A stretch of 64,000 bases of DNA from Maritalea porphyrae (GTDB taxonomy: Bacteria; Pseudomonadota; Alphaproteobacteria; Rhizobiales; Devosiaceae). The stretch covers positions 1,948,306 through 2,012,305 of the forward strand of contig NZ_BSNI01000002.1 of NCBI RefSeq assembly GCF_030159895.1, given 5' to 3'. Positions within the stretch are counted from its first letter, which is position 1, and every line of letters starts with the position of its first letter. The translations under genes were made by a program, and so were the position numbers. Shown here piece by piece: positions 28,160 to 36,260 of this stretch. Below the pieces are notes generated by a model. The model was given only the letters and a program-made list of their open reading frames with translations. It ran no database searches and was not told where the DNA came from.

Positions 28160-29271
28160 TTGTTCATTCCCTTGGTAAACTCGGCTAGCTGTTCTAGGCC
28201 TGCTTCCAGATGTGATTTTGGGGCCCCAACGCCAATCCGAATATATCCATCCATGCCGTAACAATCTCCGGGTAAGAGCATGATGGAGCGTTGCTCGCGC
28301 ATGCGATGTACCAAGTCAGTTGAATTGATGCCCATATTGTATCGAACAAATGCCATACCACCAGCTTGAGGTAGACGGCACGAATAGTTCTCGTGATGCG
28401 CTTTAACCCAATTATCGAGCATCGCTACGTTTTCATTCAGGATTGTCCTGCTGCGCGCCAAAATCTCATTTCGTTTTTCTGGTTGCACTACAATGTTTGC
28501 AGCGAACTCGCTAACCGCGCTTGTCGTGATTGAGGTATAGTCCTTGCAGTGCCATGCACGCTCAATAACTTCGGTTGGACCGCACAACCAGCCAACGCGA
28601 AGACCGGGCAGAGCCATCGCTTTGGATAACCCGTTGGTGGCTATGCCTTTTTCATAGATATCGGCGATACTTGGTCCCTCATTGCCATCTAGCTCGGACC
28701 CTTTGTAGACTTCGTCAGCATGGACATAAATGTCGTATTGGCGTGCAAGGTTCACGATTTCCGTCAGCATCTCAGTAGGGATAACGCTACCGGTCGGATT
28801 GTTTGGCGAACAATAGCTTATCATTTTAGTCTTGGCGGTAATCGCAGACTTCAGCTCATCCAGATCGGGCAACCAGCCATTCTCTTCACGGAGAGGCACC
28901 TCAATAACCTTGACGCCAAGTGCCTTCGCCCAGCCCCACATTTGCAAGTAGTTAGGCACAACTACAACGAGTTCGTCGCCTGCGTTGAGCATCCCCATAA
29001 CCAAGACAAAATTTGCTTCGGCTGATCCATTGGTAACAATCACGTTGTCTGTGGACTTGTTTTCATAAAGTTTTGAGATGGATTGACGCAGTTCAACGCC
29101 GCCATTTGTCCACCCATAGCCCAATTCTACATCAAGCAGTTTTTCAATCTCTGCACTTGAAAGCAATTCACGCAATGAGTAGGGGTGAACGCCGCTATCC
29201 GACAAATTATAGTCGACAGTGTTTTCGTATAGCGATTGAATGCGCTCAATTGAGAATTCTACAATATCCAT
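28156..29271 (-). CDS. Class I/II PLP-dependent aminotransferase
   Basis: The 371-residue protein has the fold-type I aminotransferase pattern: CSPNNPTGSV near residue 165, the Asp/Tyr pair HADEVYKG, the PLP Lys in NGLSKAMALPGLRVGW, and a C-terminal Arg region (DGYIRIGVG). It resembles family members annotated as aspartate/aromatic or capreomycidine-synthase-like enzymes; the substrate is unknown. The ATG giving MDIVEFS follows GGAGG and is chosen over one 7 codons earlier. It is divergent from the dehydratase gene and overlaps the regulator. Confidence 0.88.
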   Translation of the reverse strand: MDIVEFSIERIQSLYENTVDYNLSDSGVHPYSLRELLSSAEIEKLLDVELGYGWTNGGVELRQSISKLYENKSTDNVIVTNGSAEANFVLVMGMLNAGDELVVVVPNYLQMWGWAKALGVKVIEVPLREENGWLPDLDELKSAITAKTKMISYCSPNNPTGSVIPTEMLTEIVNLARQYDIYVHADEVYKGSELDGNEGPSIADIYEKGIATNGLSKAMALPGLRVGWLCGPTEVIERAWHCKDYTSITTSAVSEFAANIVVQPEKRNEILARSRTILNENVAMLDNWVKAHHENYSCRLPQAGGMAFVRYNMGINSTDLVHRMREQRSIMLLPGDCYGMDGYIRIGVGAPKSHLEAGLEQLAEFTKGMNN

Positions 29272-29320
29272 CGTGTCCTCCGAGTTGCGCAACCATATCG
29301 TGGATAGAGCGAGATTAAAA

Positions 29321-29333
29321 GTCTATATTAGAC
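29321..29333. promoter_or_regulatory. GTCTA-N3-TAGAC inverted repeat between aminotransferase and dehydratase
   Basis: GTCTA (29321-29325) and TAGAC (29329-29333) are inverted around TAT, in the 114-nt gap between two divergent genes. The same pentamer occurs upstream of the ornithine-cyclodeaminase-family gene. Confidence 0.45.
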
Positions 29334-29385
29334 AAAATGTATTGTTTATGATTATCTCAGCTGAAGCTAAATAGGAGACGACCGC

Positions 29386-30345
29386 GTGGAAGATCAAATT
29401 TGTCAATCAGCTGCAGCATCTGTTCGAGCGCGAAGGCGGATTGCAGACCACATTTATATGACGCCTTGCCTGCCTGCCAAATTGCTCGGCGAAGTGCTTG
29501 GGTGTGATCTGCACTTCAAAGCGGAAAACTTTCAAAAGACAGGCTCGTTTAAACTACGCGGCGCGTTGAGCAAACTCACGACATTGCCGACCGATCAGAG
29601 GGTGGTTACTGCGAGTTCTGGAAATCATGGGATTGCCTCTTCATTTGCAGCATCTGTCCTGGGGCACAATCTTACCGTCTATTTGCCTGAAGGCGTATCA
29701 CCTGCAAAACTTGATAAGATCAAGTCATTTGGCGTGGACGTCGTACTTAAAGGCAGCGATTCTGGCCAGTCAGAAGTCATTGCACGCGCCGCGGCCGCAG
29801 CAGATGAAAACCTAACCTATGTTTCTCCATATAATGACTACGAGATTATGGCGGGTCAGGGCACCATCGGTCTAGAAATCGTAGAGCAAGTTCCAGAGGT
29901 GGATAACGTATTTATCTCGCTCGGCGGCGGCGGGTTAGTCAGCGGCATTGGTTCAGTGTTCAAGGCATTTGGCACAAACATCAATGTAATCGGCGTTTCA
30001 GCCAAAAACTCTGCCGCATTAGATGCTGCGATCAAAAATGGATCTGTGGTCGATGTGCCGCACCTTGATACATTGGCAGATGGTGTCGCTGGCGCGATGG
30101 ATGAAGATAGCCTGACACTTCCAATTGCGTCGGCCGTGATAGATGAACTAGTTGTTTGTGATGAAGCTGAAATTGCATCGGCGCTAAAGTTGCTAGCACG
30201 CAAGGAACACCAAATCGTTGAGGGCGCGGCTGCATTGGCATTGGCGGGGCTAGTTAAGAACGCGGAAAAATATCGCGGACAGACCAACATAGTCTTATTG
30301 TGCGGCGCGAACTTCGACGAACAGAAAATTCTCCCACTGATTTGA
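29386..30345 (+). CDS. Threonine/serine dehydratase-family PLP enzyme
   Basis: The 319-residue protein is a fold-type II PLP enzyme. The PLP Lys is in NFQKTGSFKLRGA near residue 58, the substrate loop is ASSGNHG, and the phosphate-binding loop is SLGGGGLVSG. Length matches catabolic threonine dehydratase without the ACT domain; EutB and beta-hydroxyaspartate dehydratase share this form. It starts with GTG after AGGAG. The substrate is inferred only as a hydroxy-amino acid. Confidence 0.9.
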   Translation: MEDQICQSAAASVRARRRIADHIYMTPCLPAKLLGEVLGCDLHFKAENFQKTGSFKLRGALSKLTTLPTDQRVVTASSGNHGIASSFAASVLGHNLTVYLPEGVSPAKLDKIKSFGVDVVLKGSDSGQSEVIARAAAAADENLTYVSPYNDYEIMAGQGTIGLEIVEQVPEVDNVFISLGGGGLVSGIGSVFKAFGTNINVIGVSAKNSAALDAAIKNGSVVDVPHLDTLADGVAGAMDEDSLTLPIASAVIDELVVCDEAEIASALKLLARKEHQIVEGAAALALAGLVKNAEKYRGQTNIVLLCGANFDEQKILPLI

Positions 30346-30357
30346 AAAGACTAATCT

Positions 30358-30999
30358 ATGCATGACCGTCCCGGTAACAAGAATTACGAGTTGTTAGAGC
30401 TTGCAAACGGCAAAACGGTTCTTCCATTGATGGCCACTGCAGCTGAGTACCTATCTGAGCTCAAAAAGCTTATTAATCCGGCCATCGTCGGTGTTGGTCC
30501 GGTTGAAGCAGCAATCAACACCTGCCGCATCATTGAGCGCCTGCAGGTAACACCTGACTTTGTGGTGTTGCTCGGCTCGGCAGGTTCAGCAATTTTGGGG
30601 CAGGGCGAAGTTTATCAGGCATCAAGCGTAAGCTATCGCGACATGGATGCGACGCCTCTTGGTTTTGCACCTGGCCAAACCCCGTTTCTTGAACAGCCGC
30701 CAATAATTCACTTGCCACATACTGTGCCGGACATACCGAGTGTGTCATTGTCGACCGGCGGCAACATCATTCTCACGGATCAGTTCGATCTGATCGAGCA
30801 AGACATGGTCGATATGGAAAGCTACGCGGTTCAGCGCGTCTGTCAGTCTTATGATTTGGATTTAATCGTGCTTCGCGGCATTAGTGACGGACCAAAAGAG
30901 CTCAAAGTCTATGAAGATTGGACCGAGCTTCTACCGACCGTCGATAAGAACTTGGCGACCGCATTTCAAACAACAGTCAACTGGTTGGCGAAAAAGTAA
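30358..30999 (+). CDS. MTA/SAH nucleosidase-family protein
   Basis: The 213-residue protein belongs to the nucleoside phosphorylase/nucleosidase superfamily. GVGPVEAAINT, VVLLGSAGS and DMVDMESYAVQRV (catalytic-region Met-Glu) are visible, and GISDG near the C-terminus carries the catalytic Asp. It fits the rhizobial form of 5'-methylthioadenosine/S-adenosylhomocysteine nucleosidase. It lies 12 nt after the dehydratase and is probably co-transcribed. Confidence 0.88.
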   Translation: MHDRPGNKNYELLELANGKTVLPLMATAAEYLSELKKLINPAIVGVGPVEAAINTCRIIERLQVTPDFVVLLGSAGSAILGQGEVYQASSVSYRDMDATPLGFAPGQTPFLEQPPIIHLPHTVPDIPSVSLSTGGNIILTDQFDLIEQDMVDMESYAVQRVCQSYDLDLIVLRGISDGPKELKVYEDWTELLPTVDKNLATAFQTTVNWLAKK

Positions 31000-31012
31000 A
31001 ACCACTATTGCT

Positions 31013-31042
31013 TTGCAAATTCACATTAAGAAGTGAATGCAA
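31013..31042. terminator. Imperfect hairpin after the nucleosidase gene
   Basis: TTGCA-AA-TTCAC pairs with GTGAATGCAA, with a two-base bulge and an 8-nt loop. There is no T-run, so its role as a terminator is uncertain. Confidence 0.3.
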
Positions 31043-31078
31043 GCCGTTGAACTAATGAATTTATCGAATTTGGGAGAA

Positions 31079-31154
31079 TGGTGTGCCCGGAAGGATTCGA
31101 ACCTTCGACCGTCCGATTAAAAGTCGGATGCTCTACCAGCTGAGCTACGGGCAC
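31079..31154 (-). tRNA. tRNA-Lys (UUU)
   Basis: A 76-nt cloverleaf on the minus strand has a 7-bp acceptor stem GTGCCCG/CGGGCAC, anticodon loop CTTTTAA with anticodon UUU, a T loop containing GGTTCGAATCC, and an encoded 3' CCA. Confidence 0.97.
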
Positions 31155-31249
31155 TTAGTGTTCATCTGCGAACAGCGCGGACAATAGTTTTATTGGCTGC
31201 TAAGTCAACAAGAAAAATCGAAGTTTTTGAATTTTTCTTTCCAACCCAT

Positions 31250-32146
31250 TTAGCGACCTAGTTCAACACCACCAAAACCGCTAGCTTCGCACGTCAAACC
31301 GGTTTGAGAAATCTGCAAACATAACGAGATCGTTTCTGAGATGTCCGCAATAGGACCAGCGATTAGTCGCCATTTTTCAGAATCATTTCCAACCGGCAAA
31401 GCACGTGGTTCTAATCCAATGAGCAATGTGCCTATATTGGCTTTATACTTTTCCCAAGCAACAGACGTACTGTTCATCTCGAGAGATGGCCCAATGATCA
31501 GCCCAAATTCAGTCGCGCTAATCTCAACCACGGGCATTTTCTCGACGGGTTCCTCTGTCATCATCTCGCTGTCGTCGACAGCTTCAGGTAATGCTTGCTG
31601 CAGTGTCGCGGGTGCGGCCTCTGACATCGGTCGATTGTCAAACAGGTTCGACTGAGTGACTTTTACGTTTTCGTCGCTTTTTATGATCTCTTCGCCATTT
31701 GCTTCGTTGATTGACGCGGTGATCAGCGAGCGGTCAATAGTTGCGTCAGCTGGCAAGGCCTCAAGCAGCATTGGAATGCTAGATTCAAGGGCGCGGACGC
31801 GACGCGAGAACTTCGAATTTGACTCTTCACCCAACGTAATACGCGTTCCGGCGATGGAGTTTTCGCGCTTAATAGATGCAAATTCCAGGCGGATCTTTGT
31901 CAATTCGGCATGCAGTTGGTTGATCGTGCCGGAAGTCTGACGTGTTTCGCGTAAAGCGTTGAGATATTGCGAAGGCACAAAGTTCGCAACGCTTGATAAG
32001 AGCAGCATTGTGGTGACCACACCTACAGCGATGAAGCCCCATATCTTAACGTCAGCTTGCTCAAAACGGTTGAATTCAGTCGATGCCAAATTCGTCTCCC
32101 ATGTCCGCCGAAAACCCCGCACGAATCGCGATGCAACTGTAATCAT
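31250..32146 (-). CDS. Membrane protein with coiled coil and SPOR-like C-terminus
   Basis: I do not recognise a named family for this 298-residue protein. One membrane helix lies at about residues 36-57, followed by a helical region predicted to form a coiled coil (about 65-125), then an acidic low-complexity linker. The last 80 residues resemble a SPOR peptidoglycan-binding domain, with KWRLIAGPIADISETISLC matching the second repeat of that fold. Topology would place the C-terminus in the periplasm. A role in the cell envelope or division is suggested but not shown. It is divergent from glmU. Confidence 0.75.
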   Translation of the reverse strand: MITVASRFVRGFRRTWETNLASTEFNRFEQADVKIWGFIAVGVVTTMLLLSSVANFVPSQYLNALRETRQTSGTINQLHAELTKIRLEFASIKRENSIAGTRITLGEESNSKFSRRVRALESSIPMLLEALPADATIDRSLITASINEANGEEIIKSDENVKVTQSNLFDNRPMSEAAPATLQQALPEAVDDSEMMTEEPVEKMPVVEISATEFGLIIGPSLEMNSTSVAWEKYKANIGTLLIGLEPRALPVGNDSEKWRLIAGPIADISETISLCLQISQTGLTCEASGFGGVELGR

Positions 32147-32258
32147 TATTGCATAAGTTGAATATTTGGTTCATGGGCTGCTTGGATGTTTCCATTTTGC
32201 CAACACATTCTTGCAATAAGTGAACGACAGATATTCAATTTCGGAGCAATATCCGCAC

Positions 32259-33599
32259 ATGACTGCTATTTTGACGATTGTACTCGCGGCCGGTGAGGGC
32301 ACGCGCATGAAATCAAAAACACCAAAAGTTCTGCACAAGGTTGGCGGTTTGCCAATGCTGGCACACGTGGTGAACAGTTGCCAGCGCGCCGGGGCGGATA
32401 AAATTGCAGTAGTTCTTGGGCCAAAACATCAAGAATCAGAAGAATATATTCAAAAATTGAATGCGGGCATTGAAACGGTCACGCAGCATGAGCAATTGGG
32501 TACCGGACATGCCGCAATGCAGGCGCGCCAACATTGGCAAAAAATGGATGGCTATGTCTTCGTCCTTTTTGCAGACAATCCCATGATTCAACCGGAAACA
32601 ATTGAACGCGCGAAAGCCGTATTGGATGACGGTGCTGACCTCGTAGTTGTCGGATATGAGCCCAAAAACGCATTTGGCTTAGGTCGACTGGTAATGGAAG
32701 GCGATCAGTTGGTGAGGATCGTTGAGGAAAAAGACGCCTCTGAGCAAGAACGCCAAATCGGCTTTTGCAATTCAGGCATTATGGGTTTTAAAACCGATTG
32801 CCTGAATGCAATTATTGACAAGATTGATAATGCAAACGCTCAAGGCGAGTACTATCTCACCGATGCAGCGCAAATCGCTCGCGATAATGGGTTTGTGGTG
32901 AAAACCTCGACCAGTCCAGAAGCAGAGGTTTTAGGTGTCAACGATCGTCGACAACTCGCGATGGCGGAAAACACATTCCAACAGCGTATGCGGGAAAAGG
33001 TGATGATTGGCGGGGTCACCCTGATCGCGCCTGAGACCGTTTTCTTCTCCCATGATACCAAAATCGAAAATGATGTCGTGATTGAACCGAATGTAGTTTT
33101 CGGCGCAGGTGTGACTGTCAAAAGCGGTGCGGTTATTCACGCGTTCAGTCATTTGGAAGGCGCAAATGTGGGTGAAGAAGCTCAAATTGGACCTTACGCG
33201 CGACTGCGACCGGGCGCCAATATGGGCGCAAAAAGCAAAGCGGGGAACTTCGTTGAGGTCAAAAAATCTGACATTGGCGTCGGCGCAAAAATCAATCACC
33301 TGACCTATATTGGCGATGCTGAGGTAGGTGCCGGTTCAAATATCGGCGCAGGAACCATCACCTGCAATTATGATGGGAGATACAAATATAAAACAAACAT
33401 CGGAGAGAACGCATTTATCGGATCGAACAGTGCGCTAGTGGCACCTGTGACGATTGCAGACGGTGCATATGTCGCTTCGGGAAGTGTTGTTACGCACAAT
33501 GTAGAAAAAGATGCTCTGGCAATTGGCCGGTCCAAGCAAACTAATAAACCCGATTACGCCAACACGATTAGGCGTCGTTGGAGTGAGAAAAAAGACTAG
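32259..33599 (+). CDS. glmU: Bifunctional UDP-GlcNAc pyrophosphorylase / GlcN-1-P acetyltransferase
   Basis: GlmU acetylates glucosamine-1-phosphate and then makes UDP-GlcNAc for peptidoglycan and lipopolysaccharide. The 446-residue protein starts MTAILTIVLAAGEGTRMKS, the nucleotidyltransferase signature, and the C-terminal half is a left-handed beta-helix of hexapeptide repeats with NFVEVKKS and GAGTITCNYDG. The chosen ATG gives the normal family N-terminus; a GTG 13 codons earlier is possible. It is followed 10 nt later by glmS, so the two pathway steps are linked. Confidence 0.97.
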   Translation: MTAILTIVLAAGEGTRMKSKTPKVLHKVGGLPMLAHVVNSCQRAGADKIAVVLGPKHQESEEYIQKLNAGIETVTQHEQLGTGHAAMQARQHWQKMDGYVFVLFADNPMIQPETIERAKAVLDDGADLVVVGYEPKNAFGLGRLVMEGDQLVRIVEEKDASEQERQIGFCNSGIMGFKTDCLNAIIDKIDNANAQGEYYLTDAAQIARDNGFVVKTSTSPEAEVLGVNDRRQLAMAENTFQQRMREKVMIGGVTLIAPETVFFSHDTKIENDVVIEPNVVFGAGVTVKSGAVIHAFSHLEGANVGEEAQIGPYARLRPGANMGAKSKAGNFVEVKKSDIGVGAKINHLTYIGDAEVGAGSNIGAGTITCNYDGRYKYKTNIGENAFIGSNSALVAPVTIADGAYVASGSVVTHNVEKDALAIGRSKQTNKPDYANTIRRRWSEKKD

Positions 33600-33609
33600 A
33601 GGGAATACT

Positions 33610-35436
33610 ATGTGCGGAATCGTTGGAATCGTTAGCGACAAGCCTGTCGCCGATCGAATTGCAGACGCGCTCAAACGACTTGAATATCGCGGTTATGATA
33701 GCGCGGGAATTGCAACGTTTGATCAGGGTAAAATGGACCGTCGTCGTGCGCCGGGGAAGCTGACAAACCTAAAAGCACGCATGGAAGAATCACCCCTGGC
33801 CGGGAACATCGGTATTGGCCACACAAGATGGGCAACGCACGGCGCTCCAACCGAAGAAAATGCTCACCCACATATGACCGACAAGGTTGCAGTGGTCCAC
33901 AATGGTATAATTGAAAACTTTCGCGAACTAAAAGACGAATTGGCTATCGACGGATATGCGCCGATTTCTGAAACTGACACAGAAATGGTTGCGTTGTTGG
34001 TAACGCGTGAAATGGATCGCGGCGCGGCACCGTTTGATGCTGCGGCAGCAGTCATCAAACGCCTAGATGGCGCGTTTGCGCTGGCAATGATGTTCAAGGG
34101 TGAAGAAAACCTGATCATCGGTGCGCGACAAGGTGCGCCGCTTGCCGTCGGCCACGGTGATGGCGAAATGATTTTGGGATCTGATGCAATTGCATTGGCG
34201 CCTTTCACCAACAAGGTCACCTATCTTGAAGAGGGCGATTGGGTTGCAATAACCAAATCCGATATGCGCGTTTTTGACCGCGAAGGTAATCCAGTGAATC
34301 GCCCAGTTTCGACAGCGAATACCGGCGCTGAATCTGTGAGCAAAGGCAACCATAGGCACTTCATGTCGAAGGAGATCTATGAGCAACCGGATACGATCTC
34401 GCACACGCTTTCCAATTATGTGAATTTTGCTGAACGCAAAGTGCAACTGCCGCAAGAATTGCCGTTTGATTTCGCAAAGCTCTCACGACTGACTATTTCA
34501 AGTTGTGGCGGATCCTACTATGCGGCAATGATTGCCAAATATTGGTTCGAAAAATATGCGCGCTTGCCTGTAGAAGTCGATATTGCATCAGAGTTTAGGT
34601 ATCGCGAACCGCCGATGGAAAAAGACGGTTTGGCGTTGTTTGTTTCGCAATCGGGTGAGACTGCGGACACGCTTGCAGCCCTTCGCTATTGTGTTTCTCA
34701 AGACCAGCATATTGCCTCGATTGTGAACGTTGCCGAGAGCACGATTGCTCGTGAATCCGATGTTGTGTTCCCGACCTTATGTGGACCTGAAATTTGCGTT
34801 GCCTCAACCAAAGCAACTACTGCGCAGCAAACCGTTTTGGCCACGCTGGCTATTGCTGCAGGCAAGCAACGCGGAATACTCAGCGACGCTCAAGAAGCAG
34901 AAATGGTAGATGCTCTAGCTAAGTTGCCGGGTGCCATGTCTAAAGCGCTGGCATCGGAGCCAAAAATTGCAAGTTTGGACAAATCTTTGTCCAAGGCAAA
35001 AGACGTGTTTTATTTGGGGCGCGGCGCGCTCTATCCTGTTGCGCTCGAAGGTGCACTTAAGTTCAAAGAGATCACCTATATTCACGCAGAAGGTTATGCA
35101 GCGGGCGAACTAAAACATGGACCGATCGCATTGATTGACGAAAAAGTGCCCGTCGTGGTCGTTGCACCGTCAGATGCGTTGCTTGAGAAAACGCTGTCGA
35201 ATATGCACGAGGTAGCTGCACGTGGTGGAAACATCATTCTGATCACCGATGAAGCAGGTGCCAAACAAGCCGGGCCGGACATCAACGAGATCATCCTGAT
35301 GCCAGAGGTCCACGAACTCGTGCAACCGATAGTTGCAACAGTGCCTGTCCAACTGCTCGCATATCACACAGCTGTATTTATGGGCACTGACGTGGACCAA
35401 CCGCGTAATTTGGCAAAATCAGTGACCGTAGAGTAA
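33610..35436 (+). CDS. glmS: Glutamine-fructose-6-phosphate aminotransferase
   Basis: GlmS makes glucosamine-6-phosphate from fructose-6-phosphate and glutamine. The 608-residue protein begins MCGIVGIVSD; Cys2 becomes the N-terminal nucleophile after Met removal. The glutaminase domain (about 1-240) is followed by two SIS domains with SQSGETADT and the C-terminal NLAKSVTVE. GAGGGA precedes the ATG. No glmS ribozyme is present upstream, as expected for this group. Confidence 0.97.
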   Translation: MCGIVGIVSDKPVADRIADALKRLEYRGYDSAGIATFDQGKMDRRRAPGKLTNLKARMEESPLAGNIGIGHTRWATHGAPTEENAHPHMTDKVAVVHNGIIENFRELKDELAIDGYAPISETDTEMVALLVTREMDRGAAPFDAAAAVIKRLDGAFALAMMFKGEENLIIGARQGAPLAVGHGDGEMILGSDAIALAPFTNKVTYLEEGDWVAITKSDMRVFDREGNPVNRPVSTANTGAESVSKGNHRHFMSKEIYEQPDTISHTLSNYVNFAERKVQLPQELPFDFAKLSRLTISSCGGSYYAAMIAKYWFEKYARLPVEVDIASEFRYREPPMEKDGLALFVSQSGETADTLAALRYCVSQDQHIASIVNVAESTIARESDVVFPTLCGPEICVASTKATTAQQTVLATLAIAAGKQRGILSDAQEAEMVDALAKLPGAMSKALASEPKIASLDKSLSKAKDVFYLGRGALYPVALEGALKFKEITYIHAEGYAAGELKHGPIALIDEKVPVVVVAPSDALLEKTLSNMHEVAARGGNIILITDEAGAKQAGPDINEIILMPEVHELVQPIVATVPVQLLAYHTAVFMGTDVDQPRNLAKSVTVE

Positions 35437-35464
35437 GCAGTCGCCACAAGTTGATCAAAATTTA

Positions 35465-35501
35465 GCAATGTCTGATCGGTTATGTATCAATCAGGCATTG
35501 C
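35465..35501. terminator. Long hairpin between glmS and the DUF502 gene
   Basis: GCAATGTCTGAT (35465-35476) pairs over 12 positions with ATCAGGCATTGC (35490-35501), with one T-G pair and a 13-nt loop. It probably ends the glmU-glmS transcript, though no T-run follows on the plus strand. Confidence 0.5.
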
Positions 35502-35534
35502 ACAATCTTGAGGGCGCTCTATATAGATCAGACT

Positions 35535-36260
35535 ATGAGCGAAAAACCTGAAAACAATAGTCACGACGAAGATCATCACGCCCATCAGGTCACGGCAGGA
35601 CGCCGCCTGACCAACTACTTTTTGACAGGTTTGGTGATAGCTGCGCCGGTTGGACTGACGATTTATATCACTTGGTCGATCATTCAGTTTGTCGATAATT
35701 TCGTCAAACCGCTCATTCCACCACAATATAATCCAGATACCTATTTGCCTGTGAATATTCCAGGCTTTGGATTGGTAATCGCTGCATTCGCGATTGTAAT
35801 GCTTGGCTTCCTGACGGCGAATCTTGTCGGACGGACGCTTGTACAATTTGGTGAGTCCATTTTGCACAAAATGCCTTTTGTTTCAGTCCTTTATCGTGGT
35901 TTGAAGCAGATTTTTGAGACTGTTGTAAGTCAAAGTCATTCCAACTTTAAGCAAGTTGGCTTGATCGAATATCCGCGCAAAGGACTTTGGGCATTGGTTT
36001 TCATTTCAACCGATGCAAAAGGTGAGGTGGCTGAGAAAGTTGCAGGCGAAGGCATTACCAGCGTGTTTCTACCGACCACGCCAAACCCAACATCTGGCTT
36101 CTTGTTGTTCCTGCCAAAAGAAGAAGTTCATATTCTCGATATGAGTGTTGAAGATGGTGCAAAGCTCGTGATTTCTGCTGGACTGGTTGCTCCAGAATAT
36201 CAAAAGAAAACAGCAGAATTAGCCGAGAAATCTGGCGCTGCAAAAAAGAGCAAGCGCTAG
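35535..36260 (+). CDS. DUF502 membrane protein
   Basis: The 241-residue protein has two membrane helices (about residues 30-52 and 75-100), a His-rich N-terminus and a soluble C-terminal domain with the family segments HKMPFVSVLYRGLKQIFETV and FLPTTPNPTSGFL. DUF502 proteins are widespread and their function is not established. The gene sits beside recG in many alphaproteobacteria and here overlaps the end of recG by 4 nt. Confidence 0.9.
   Translation: MSEKPENNSHDEDHHAHQVTAGRRLTNYFLTGLVIAAPVGLTIYITWSIIQFVDNFVKPLIPPQYNPDTYLPVNIPGFGLVIAAFAIVMLGFLTANLVGRTLVQFGESILHKMPFVSVLYRGLKQIFETVVSQSHSNFKQVGLIEYPRKGLWALVFISTDAKGEVAEKVAGEGITSVFLPTTPNPTSGFLLFLPKEEVHILDMSVEDGAKLVISAGLVAPEYQKKTAELAEKSGAAKKSKR

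Noticed and set aside
25637-30999. Beta-hydroxyaspartate (bhc) or ectoine (eut/doe) operon
   Set aside because: Only the dehydratase and OCD families match. The class V aminotransferase, the aldolase and the IclR regulator of bhc are missing, as are the ectoine hydrolase and deacetylase.
33520-33610. glmS ribozyme or riboswitch before glmS
   Set aside because: The gap to glmU is only 10 nt, so there is no room, and this ribozyme is not expected in proteobacteria.
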